This document shows positions 58,596 through 64,000 of a stretch of 64,000 nt of DNA, in pieces. The notes below the pieces were generated by a model. That model had not been told where the DNA came from and ran no database searches. It saw only the letters and a program-made list of their open reading frames with translations. Numbering within the stretch: position 1 is the stretch's first letter; each line of letters opens with the position of its first letter. Made by a program: the position numbers and the translations under genes. The DNA is from Villigracilis sp900696595. GTDB lineage: Bacteria; Chloroflexota; Anaerolineae; Anaerolineales; Villigracilaceae. The stretch is from NCBI GenBank assembly GCA_030263615.1, contig SZPH01000015.1:22095-86094 (forward strand), given 5' to 3'.

Positions 58596-58802
58596 GTCGC
58601 GCTCGTAGCGTGACAATGCCGTCAGCATGAGAAAGGTCGAAGGGGGAGAGGCAGGTTTCCCGTCGGAATGAAGCGGTTCGTCAAATTCCCTCTTGACGGA
58701 ATAGAACATTTATTCTAAAATTTCCATTTCCAAATAAGACAGATATAGTCCAATTCTGTTTTATACACCCACTACCTATCTGAAATTAAAAAAGGAGAAG
58801 AC

Positions 58803-59186
58803 ATGGAACACGGTTACATTTTCTTCGAAATCCAGGCGGATGATGTGCAGCGCGGGATTAATTTTTATCAATCGATGTTCGGCTGGCAATTTAACTTGCA
58901 GATGAAAGAGCCGATCGAATATTGGGCGATAGAGACGGGTGGCAACAGGGGCGGCTTGTTGAAACGACCTGCGGCAACTCCGCCGCAAGGACATGGCGCG
59001 AATTCGTTTGTTTGTTCGGTTGAAGTGAAGAATTTCGACGCTATTACCGAAAAGATATTGTCGAACGGCGGGCAGGTCGCGCTCGAAAAGTTCCCTGTGC
59101 CAGGCAGATGCTGGCAGGGATATTTCGTTGACACCGAAGGCAACACCTTCGGCATTTTTGAAGTGGATGAAAACGCTGGAAGATAG
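58803..59186 (+). CDS. VOC-family (glyoxalase/bleomycin-resistance fold) protein
   Basis: 127 aa, one VOC domain of two beta-alpha-beta-beta-beta units: IFFEIQADDVQRGINFYQSMFGWQF at the start and GRCWQGYFVDTEGNTFGIFEVDE at the end. Metal ligands (His/Glu) are not all evident. Similar small proteins bind or detoxify hydrophobic ligands; the function is unknown. AAAGGAG precedes the ATG. The preceding 207 bp show no gene. Confidence 0.9.
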   Translation: MEHGYIFFEIQADDVQRGINFYQSMFGWQFNLQMKEPIEYWAIETGGNRGGLLKRPAATPPQGHGANSFVCSVEVKNFDAITEKILSNGGQVALEKFPVPGRCWQGYFVDTEGNTFGIFEVDENAGR

Positions 59187-59202
59187 GAGACAATGAGAAA
59201 CT

Positions 59203-59601
59203 ATGGACGCAAAGCCAGCTCTCGAAGCCAGCCTTGTTCAAGAATTTGTTGGCAACGCACATGGCGACCTGAACCGCGTGAAGGAATTGCTCGCGCAAGA
59301 GCCCGCTCTCGTCAACGCGACGTGGGATTGGGGTGGCGGCGACTTTGAAACCGCCCTCGGCGCCGCGTCTCACATGGGGCGACGCGACATCGCCGAATTT
59401 TTACTCAACCACGGCGCGCGGCTCGATATTTTCGCGGCGACAATGCTCGGCAAACTCGAAGTCGTCAAAGCCGCCCTTGCCGCCTACCCTGATGCGCTCA
59501 ACACGCCGGGACCTCACGGCATCTCTTTGATCGCTCACGCGCAGGCTGGCGGAGACGAAGCGAAGGCTGTGCTGGTATTTTTGGAATCAATGAAAAAATA
59601 A
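59203..59601 (+). CDS. Ankyrin-repeat protein
   Basis: 132 aa, made of about three ankyrin-type repeats: HGDLNRVKELLAQEPALVNA, ALGAASHMGRRDIAEFLLNHGARLD and AATMLGKLEVVKAALAAYPDALNTPG. No other domain; probably a protein-interaction module. It lies 16 bp after the VOC gene. Its stop codon is followed at once by a GTCATTGCGAGG element. Confidence 0.88.
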   Translation: MDAKPALEASLVQEFVGNAHGDLNRVKELLAQEPALVNATWDWGGGDFETALGAASHMGRRDIAEFLLNHGARLDIFAATMLGKLEVVKAALAAYPDALNTPGPHGISLIAHAQAGGDEAKAVLVFLESMKK

Positions 59602-59602
59602 C

Positions 59603-59698
59603 GTCATTGCGAGCCGCGCTCTTGCTCTTTGCGGCGAAGCAATCCCCACATCGTGTTGGAGATTGCTTCGGGCGAAAGAACATCGCCCTCGCAATGAC
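59603..59698. repeat. GTCATTGCGAGG-type palindromic repeat, copy 3 of 3
   Basis: Begins one base after the ankyrin-gene stop. GTCATTGCGAG / CTCGCAATGAC ends, GAAGCAATCC / GATTGCTTCG inside. Confidence 0.92.
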
Positions 59699-59719
59699 GG
59701 TAGAGTATAAGGAATAATC

Positions 59720-60100
59720 ATGCCTCAAAAATCTCCCTCCTCCAACCTCCCCAACATCGGCGCGCCTGCAACGCGGGCGTTGCAGGCGGAAGGCTACACA
59801 ACTCTCAAGCAGTTGACCAAAGTCACCGAGGCGGAGTTACTGCAACTGCATGGCGTGGGTCCGAGGGCGATACGGATTCTGAAAGAAGCATTCAAAGCAA
59901 AAGGATGGTCTTTCAAAGAATCCAAAGCGGGGGAGAAGTTGAAGAAGAAAGGATCGCCCGTCAATCGAACGGATACGGTGGATAAATTTCTGCTGGAGTT
60001 GAGTCATCCGCTGATGGCAGAGATAGAGGCGGTGCGTTCCATCATCAAAGGCGTGGATAAAAAATATAAAAACCTTCTGAAGATTGCGCCGGGGAGATAA
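59720..60100 (+). CDS. Helix-hairpin-helix protein with truncated DUF1801-like C-terminus
   Basis: 126 aa. The N-terminal half (about 8-60; LPNIGAPATRALQAEGYTTLKQL ... LLQLHGVGPRAIRILKEAF) is a pair of HhH motifs as in DUF4332-type or RNA-polymerase-alpha-like DNA-binding domains. The C-terminal part (about 83-126; DTVDKFLLELSHPLMAEIEAVRSII) resembles only the first helices of DUF1801 and stops shortly after, so the gene may have lost its end. Unknown function. Confidence 0.75.
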   Translation: MPQKSPSSNLPNIGAPATRALQAEGYTTLKQLTKVTEAELLQLHGVGPRAIRILKEAFKAKGWSFKESKAGEKLKKKGSPVNRTDTVDKFLLELSHPLMAEIEAVRSIIKGVDKKYKNLLKIAPGR

Positions 60101-60105
60101 TGCGC

Positions 60106-60148
60106 CTGAAAAAATAAAACGCGCCCCCGTAAAACGAGGGCGCGCTCC
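60106..60148 (-). terminator. Rho-independent terminator of the rpsU-infA unit
   Basis: On the minus strand: stem GCGCCCTCGT / ACGGGGGCGC with a short loop, then a run TTTTATTTTTT. It lies about 35 bp after the infA stop. Confidence 0.85.
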
Positions 60149-60182
60149 GTTCAATGAAAGGGCAATTCTAAAAAATGCAGGC

Positions 60183-60434
60183 TTATTCTTCGACGGGCGC
60201 AACGGGAGCCTGTTTGCGCTGGCGAAACGTGATGCGTCCGCGCGACATGTCATAGGGCGACATTTCCAACGCGACGCGGTCGCCCAGCAAAATACGGATG
60301 TAATGCTTGCGCATCTTGCCGGAGAGATACGCCAGCACCTCGTGACCGTTATCCAGCTTCACGCGGAACTGCGTTCCGGGCAGAGCCTCGATCACTACGC
60401 CGTCCACTTTGATCTTGCCTTCTTCTTTAGCCAT
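60183..60434 (-). CDS. infA: Translation initiation factor IF-1
   Basis: 83 aa, an S1-type OB fold: KIKVDGVVIEALPGTQFRVKLDNGHEVLAYLSGKMRKHYIRILLGDRVALEMSPYD in outline. It binds the ribosomal A site with IF-2 and IF-3. It is slightly longer than the usual 72 aa owing to a C-terminal tail (RKQAPVAPVEE). Here it follows rpsU instead of lying in the large ribosomal protein operon. The gap to rpsU is 68 bp. Confidence 0.97.
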   Translation of the reverse strand: MAKEEGKIKVDGVVIEALPGTQFRVKLDNGHEVLAYLSGKMRKHYIRILLGDRVALEMSPYDMSRGRITFRQRKQAPVAPVEE

Positions 60435-60502
60435 ACATGCCTCTTCCTGCTGTTTCGCTCAAGCCGCCGTTCCCGGCGCCAGAGAGCAACTTTAACACCG
60501 GA

Positions 60503-60700
60503 CTATTCACTATCCTTGAAGGAACGCCGTTTGATGCGCCGGATCGCCTTCTTTTTCTCCATACGGCGGGTTTCGCTCTTGGAAACGAACCAGCGTTTGC
60601 GGCGCACCGTGCTTAACACGCCGCTCTTGACGACCTTCTTTCGAAAGCGCTTGAGCAGGGAATCCTGCGATTCACCGCTGCGTAAATTGACACTAGCCAC
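60503..60700 (-). CDS. rpsU: 30S ribosomal protein bS21
   Basis: 65 aa, very basic. SVNLRSGESQDSLLKRFRKKV is the bS21 N-terminus, and the Lys/Arg-rich C-terminus is typical. The start is GTG at 60700, preceded by a perfect AAGGAGGTGA. It forms a unit with infA and is preceded by a leader with a terminator-like hairpin, so expression may be attenuated. Confidence 0.95.
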   Translation of the reverse strand: MASVNLRSGESQDSLLKRFRKKVVKSGVLSTVRRKRWFVSKSETRRMEKKKAIRRIKRRSFKDSE

Positions 60701-60742
60701 TGGTTGTCACCTCCTTTCCGTTTGGAAAATTGCCCAAAGGGC

Positions 60743-60781
60743 ATAATAAAAAATCGGCTGTCTTGAACAGATTCAGCCGAT
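60743..60781 (-). terminator. Terminator-like hairpin in the rpsU leader
   Basis: On the minus strand: ATCGGCTG / CAGCCGAT with a 13-nt loop, followed by a T run, 45-80 bp before the rpsU start. A second small hairpin (TGCCC / GGGCA) follows. Possible attenuator. Confidence 0.7.
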
Positions 60782-60899
60782 GGCATTCGTCGAGAAACCT
60801 GAAACGAACTCAATGATCTTGCGATCAAAAACCGCGCTTCACACTCCTTTGAAGTTGACCAGCCGACCAAGCCTTGCCGAACCTGCGAGCGGAATTATA
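60782..60899 (-). promoter_or_regulatory. rpsU leader with candidate promoter
   Basis: TATAAT on the minus strand (60899-60894), with TTCTCA 17 bp upstream, would start an untranslated leader of about 110 nt ending in the hairpin at 60743-60781. The leader has no tRNA or known RNA family that I can recognise. The rest of 60900-61011 shows no gene. Confidence 0.45.
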
Positions 60900-61011
60900 C
60901 ACGATTCAGACGGGACTGAGAAGACAGCCCATTTGCCATTCGCCGGGCGAGAGCAAAAGCCCCGACCCAGCGCCCAAGCCGTCATCCCCGGCGGCGCAAT
61001 TCGAGATTGCA

Positions 61012-61929
61012 TTACGGAATTTTATTAATGTCGTACGGCGTAACTTGATAGACATAATAATTCAGCCAGTTTACGTATAGCAAGTTGGCATGACCGCGCC
61101 AGCGGACGTTGGGAGTCTGCGTCGGGTCATCGTTGGGATAATAGTTTTTCGGCACATGAATTGGCAAGCCCTTGTTTACGTCGCGGTCGTACTCGGCTTT
61201 GAGCGTGAACGGGTCGTATTCGGAGTGACCGGTAATATATAGATCGCGCCCGTCTTTTGCGCCGACGATATACACGCCCGCCTCGTCCGACTCGGCCAGG
61301 ATTTGCAGGGCCGGAATTGGATCGATATCGTCGCGGCGGATCTCGGTGTGGCGCGAGTGCGGGGCGAGGAAGATGTCGTCGAATCCGCGCAGCACGCTTT
61401 CTGTCCGGTTCAGGAGGCGATGCTCAAAGACGCCGAACATCTTGCGCGGCAGGTCGTATTTCGGAATCCCATACTTGTGATACAGCGCCGCCTGCGCCCC
61501 CCAGCAAATATGAAACGTGGATTCGACGTTTGTATCCGACCAGTCCATGATGCGCTTGAGTTCCTCCCAATAATCCACTTCTTCAAAGGGCATCTGCTCG
61601 ACGGGCGCGCCGGTGATGATGAGACCGTCAAATTTCTGGTCTTTCACATCGTCAAAGGTCAGGTAATGCTCCAGCAGGTGATCGGCGTCGGTGTTTTTTG
61701 CCTCGTGCGTGGCGGTGTGCAGAAGCGTGACTTCCACCTGAAGGGCGGAGTTCGAGAGCAGGCGCAAAATCTGAGTCTCGGTGGCGATCTTGGTGGGCAT
61801 GAGATTCAGGATCGCCACGCGCAAGGCGCGGATATCCTGGTGAATGGCGCGCTCTTCGTCCATGACGAAGATGTTCTCTCTTTCGAGGATCTCGCGCGCA
61901 GGGAGCGTGGCGGGAATTTTTACGGGCAT
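61012..61929 (-). CDS. metA: Homoserine O-acetyltransferase, MetA type
   Basis: 305 aa of the HTS/MetA family. The catalytic Cys is C142 (FHICWGAQAAL) and the late His and Glu are in GHSEYDP. Residue 111, the one that sets the acyl donor, is Glu (ITGAPVEQMPF). In characterised MetA proteins Glu111 goes with acetyl-CoA and Gly111 with succinyl-CoA. Acetyl use agrees with the O-acetylhomoserine sulfhydrylase gene upstream. The start at 61929 gives the normal MPVKIPATLPAREIL; further upstream codons belong to a repeat array. It is under the same SAM-I riboswitch as metY. Confidence 0.93.
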   Translation of the reverse strand: MPVKIPATLPAREILERENIFVMDEERAIHQDIRALRVAILNLMPTKIATETQILRLLSNSALQVEVTLLHTATHEAKNTDADHLLEHYLTFDDVKDQKFDGLIITGAPVEQMPFEEVDYWEELKRIMDWSDTNVESTFHICWGAQAALYHKYGIPKYDLPRKMFGVFEHRLLNRTESVLRGFDDIFLAPHSRHTEIRRDDIDPIPALQILAESDEAGVYIVGAKDGRDLYITGHSEYDPFTLKAEYDRDVNKGLPIHVPKNYYPNDDPTQTPNVRWRGHANLLYVNWLNYYVYQVTPYDINKIP

Positions 61930-61936
61930 GGGAAGG

Positions 61937-62005
61937 GCAGGGATGAATTTGGAAGGATGAAGGATGAATGTCGTTTGAAGCATTCATCCTTCATCCTTAA
62001 TCCTT
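61937..62005. repeat. Inverted heptamer array between metY and metA
   Basis: Reading the plus strand: GAAGGAT, GAAGGAT and GAATGTC, a turn (GTTTGAA, GCATTCA), then TCCTTCA, TCCTTAA and TCCTTTC. The two halves are complementary and can form a hairpin in the metY-metA mRNA. It begins at the metY stop codon. Confidence 0.9.
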
Positions 62006-62006
62006 T

Positions 62007-63296
62007 CTACTGGAGCGCCTGGCCGAGATCCCAAAGAATATCGTTGATATCTTCGAGCCCGATGGAAAGGCGCACGAAATCCGGGCTGACTCCGGCGGTG
62101 GTTTGCTGTTCGTCGGTCAACTGGCTGTGCGTGGTGGTGGCGGGGTGAATCGCAAGCGAACGCGCGTCGCCGACGTTTGCCAGATGGCTGAAGAGTTGCA
62201 GGCTTTCGATGAACTTCTGCCCCGCCTCGCGCCCGCCCTTGATGCCGAAACCGAGGATCGCGCCCGCGCCCTTCGGCAGGTATTTTTTGGCGCGCTCATG
62301 GTCGGGGTGACTCTTCAAACCGGGATATTTGACCCAGCCGACCTTCGGGTGTTTCTCCAAAAATTCCGCCACGGCTTGCGCGTTCTGCACATGACGATCC
62401 ATGCGCAGGTTGAGCGTCTCGACGCCAAGCAATGTCTGCCACGAATTGAACGGCGCCTGGCACGCGCCGATGTCGCGCAGCACATGCACGCGGGCTTTGA
62501 TGGCAAACGGAGGCAGTCCCGCCGCGGCGATGGAGGAATATACCAGTCCGTGATAGGACGGATCGGGCGTGTTAAAGTTCTCGAATTTTTCGCTCGTCCA
62601 GTCGTAATTGCCGCCGTCCACGATGATGCCGCCGATGGTCGTGCCGTTGCCGGTCAGAAACTTGGTGGTGGAGTGGGTGACGACGTGCGCGCCCCATTCA
62701 AACGGACGAAAAAGATACGGCGTGGCAAAAGTGTTGTCAATGAACAGGACCAGGTTGTGCTTTTTTGCGATCTCGGCGACTTCCTCGAACGGGAAGACCG
62801 AAATATCGGGATTGCCAAGCGTCTCGCCGTAGATGATCTTGGTGTTGGGCTGAATCGCCGCCTCGAAATTCTTCGGGTCGGTCGGGTCCACAAACGTGAC
62901 CTGAATCCCCAGCTTCGGCAGGGTGTGCTTGAACTGGCTGTACGTCCCGCCGTACAAACGGGATGAAGTCACAATATGATCGCCCGCGTTGCACAACGTA
63001 AAGATCGCCTGCGCCTGAGCTGCGTGGCCCGAACTGGCTGCCAGCGCCGCCACGCCGCCTTCCAGCGAAGCGATACGCTGTTCCAGCACGTCGGTGGTCG
63101 GGTTCATCAAGCGGGTATAGATGTTCCCCAATTCCTTCAGCGCGAACAAATTTGCCGCGTGTTCCGTGTTCTTGAACTGGTAGCTTGTCGTCTGGTACAA
63201 CGGCACGGCGCGGCTGCCTGTGGTCGCTTCGGGGCTGTATCCCGCGTGCAACTGGCGCGTGGCAAAACCTAACTGACGTTCTTTGATGGTGGACAT
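62007..63296 (-). CDS. metY: O-acetylhomoserine aminocarboxypropyltransferase (sulfhydrylase)
   Basis: 429 aa, Cys/Met-metabolism PLP enzyme. The PLP lysine is in VTHSTTKFLTGNGTTIGG, and LYGGTYSQFKHTLPKLG and YTRLMNPTTDVLEQRIASLEGG are family blocks. The length (about 430) and the long insertion after the PLP lysine (VDGGNYDWTSEKFENF in outline) identify the MetY branch over the shorter MetB/MetC. It forms homocysteine from O-acetylhomoserine and sulfide. It is the first gene after the SAM-I riboswitch. Confidence 0.95.
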   Translation of the reverse strand: MSTIKERQLGFATRQLHAGYSPEATTGSRAVPLYQTTSYQFKNTEHAANLFALKELGNIYTRLMNPTTDVLEQRIASLEGGVAALAASSGHAAQAQAIFTLCNAGDHIVTSSRLYGGTYSQFKHTLPKLGIQVTFVDPTDPKNFEAAIQPNTKIIYGETLGNPDISVFPFEEVAEIAKKHNLVLFIDNTFATPYLFRPFEWGAHVVTHSTTKFLTGNGTTIGGIIVDGGNYDWTSEKFENFNTPDPSYHGLVYSSIAAAGLPPFAIKARVHVLRDIGACQAPFNSWQTLLGVETLNLRMDRHVQNAQAVAEFLEKHPKVGWVKYPGLKSHPDHERAKKYLPKGAGAILGFGIKGGREAGQKFIESLQLFSHLANVGDARSLAIHPATTTHSQLTDEQQTTAGVSPDFVRLSIGLEDINDILWDLGQALQ

Positions 63297-63365
63297 GTGA
63301 GTGATCTCCTCTTGAAATAAGATTTTAAATTTATCCGCCCGCCAGAAGAGATGATTTTTAGCGCT

Positions 63366-63401
63366 TAAAAAAATCGCCTCTTCTGAAAGTCAAGAAGAGG
63401 C
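63366..63401 (-). terminator. Riboswitch-controlled terminator
   Basis: On the minus strand: GCCTCTTCTTGACTTTCAGA and following, stem GCCTCTTCT / AGAAGAGGC, then seven T. It stands between the aptamer and the metY start. Confidence 0.9.
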
Positions 63402-63417
63402 ATACGTCTATACCGTC

Positions 63418-63622
63418 CTCTCATCTTCCAGATACGAACGACTCGCGTCGTTCCTATTTGCCGAAATTGGCACCTTATGTTTAGTCGTTTGGTCTGATGG
63501 TCGCTTGGTCTCCTAGTCGCAGACAACGCGCCTATGAGACTACCTGACCATCAGACTATTCGACTAATCCATTGGTTGCCGAGACGTCAAAGGGTCGGTC
63601 CCTCAGTCTCTCTGGATAAGAG
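63418..63622 (-). promoter_or_regulatory. SAM-I (S-box) riboswitch
   Basis: On the minus strand the aptamer opens with CTCTTATCCAGAG (P1/P2 region) and GAGGGACCGACCCTTTGACG, then has TCGGCAACC, a very long P3, AAGGTGCCAATTTC, a P4 hairpin (GAACGACGCGAGTCGTTC) and the closing P1 strand GATGAGAG. The P1 strand lies just before a terminator, so SAM binding should switch metY-metA off. The total is about 205 nt instead of the common 100-120 nt; the excess is all in P3. Confidence 0.93.
63481..63567 (-). repeat. Octamer array forming the enlarged P3 stem of the riboswitch
   Basis: Minus-strand words AGTCGAAT, AGTCTGAT, GGTCAGGT and AGTCTCAT, a loop, then CGACTAGG, AGACCAAG, CGACCATC, AGACCAAA and CGACTAAA. 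These are 8-nt periodic halves that pair with each other to make a long imperfect stem. Confidence 0.85.
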
Positions 63623-63642
63623 CGAATATTTAATTTCGCGCG

Positions 63643-63671
63643 TTTATATCAGGTGACGTTGCGCTTGTCAA
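63643..63671 (-). promoter_or_regulatory. Sigma-70 promoter of the metY-metA operon
   Basis: Minus strand: TTGACA (63671-63666), a 17-bp spacer, TATAAA (63648-63643). It starts the riboswitch leader about 20 nt downstream. Confidence 0.85.
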
Positions 63672-63727
63672 GGTATTGTTGTTGGTCCAAAGTAGAAATG
63701 TCACTTTTTGCCAAAGTTAAAATCTCA

Positions 63728-63839
63728 CCTTACGCGCCTGCCCTTCGACTACGCGTGGGACGAGCGATCCTGAACTTGACGACGGACAAGGAGCGTAGTC
63801 GAAGGGCGATTTACGTCAAAGCGCTTGAACTGCGTAAGG
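63728..63839. repeat. Nested inverted repeat with GCCCTTCGACTACGC words
   Basis: Outer pair CCTTACG / CGTAAGG, inner pair GCCCTTCGACTACGC (63740-63754) and GCGTAGTCGAAGGGC (63793-63807). MITE-like, no gene. Just before it, AGTAGAAATGTCACTTTTTG (63689-63708) could be the end of an old insertion sequence, but this is unproven. Confidence 0.75.
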
Positions 63840-63882
63840 CGAGTTAATAACTCATGTTACGCACTTTTGCCATCCTCACGAA

Positions 63883-63956
63883 CCGTCCACGAATAAAGTC
63901 GCGAATTCGCGAATGTTGGCGCGCCTATTCGTTTATTCGTGAACATTCGTGGACGG
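63883..63956. repeat. Palindromic element CCGTCCACGAAT ... ATTCGTGGACGG
   Basis: Perfect 12-bp end repeats, an inner pair GAATAAA / TTTATTC and the central palindrome CGCGAATTCGCG. About 74 bp, likely a small dispersed hairpin element. No gene is seen from 63849 to the window end. Confidence 0.8.
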
Positions 63957-64000
63957 TCACAGACTCATCGGCAAGCGCATTTCCTAACCAAATGCCATCT

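Noticed and set aside
60613..60870. Minus-strand open frame upstream of rpsU
   Set aside because: It covers the leader hairpins and overlaps rpsU in another frame; no ribosome-binding site or family features.
60782..60900. tRNA gene in the rpsU leader
   Set aside because: No acceptor/T-arm pattern can be drawn; the GTTCG-like word is not in a T-loop context.
63689..63708. Insertion-sequence end
   Set aside because: The words look like ends of some IS21-type elements, but there is no transposase, partner end or target duplication in view.

Overview
The window is about 64 kb of bacterial chromosome with moderately high GC. It most likely comes from Chloroflexota, probably class Anaerolineae. 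The reasons are the many short-linker lipoproteins (LysM, NodB-like), a fused 2-oxoacid dehydrogenase E1, a two-domain ThyX, a System I cytochrome c maturation set with a Cys-type CcmE, and heavy loading with short-period repeat arrays and palindromes. This assignment is inference; no rRNA gene is present, and I saw no tRNA gene by eye.

Layout. 1-2107 (minus): alanine racemase (runs off the left edge) and a cystathionine beta-synthase-type enzyme. 2194-6614 (plus): two tandem NodB-like lipoproteins, a HIT hydrolase and a double-domain ThyX. 6799-8416 (minus): a small membrane protein and an aldo/keto reductase whose stop codon comes from a 141-bp MITE. 8471-10215 (plus): a LysM lipoprotein and a DUF433/DUF5615 toxin-antitoxin-like pair. 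10261-13255 (minus): a peptidase-MA-like zincin and a peptide-type solute-binding protein. 13652-22702 (plus): a cytochrome c maturation locus in the order ccmE-ccmF-ccmH-ccmG-ccmI-like-cytochrome c-ccmA-ccmB-ccmC-ccmD. 22770-31916 (plus): a lytic-transglycosylase-like exoprotein, a membrane-bound HdrD-type Fe-S oxidoreductase, a REP-associated transposase with its repeat cassettes, 2-oxoacid dehydrogenase E1 (alpha-beta fusion) and E2, and an ICMT-like methyltransferase. 32097-36254: a three-gene phosphorelay (hybrid kinase, Hpt, REC-cyclase). 36354-38322: an SDR and an FAD amine/amino-acid oxidase. 38539-43369: three polytopic glycosyltransferase-like proteins. 43436-50787: LysM lipoprotein, NUDIX, EamA transporter, pyruvate:ferredoxin oxidoreductase and a DHODH-like protein. 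51005-55966 (minus): a four-gene operon (MFS, SDR, epimerase, ThDP enzyme). 56090-60100: marR with a divergent DUF1801 gene, then DUF1697, AlkD-like, VOC, ankyrin and HhH genes. 60183-63671 (minus): infA, rpsU, and metY-metA under a SAM-I riboswitch.

The most unusual signal is a diverse set of arrays with a strict 7-nt (sometimes 8-nt) period. Their words differ from site to site. They lie between genes, very often starting exactly at a stop codon, and also lie in frame inside thyX, nifJ, the Fe-S oxidoreductase and the E2 linker. One with an 8-nt period forms a giant P3 stem inside the SAM-I riboswitch. Several other repeat families (a GTCATTGCGAGG-type palindrome, RAYT/REP cassettes, a 55-bp hairpin unit and a 141-bp MITE with 10-bp target duplications) also abut stop codons.
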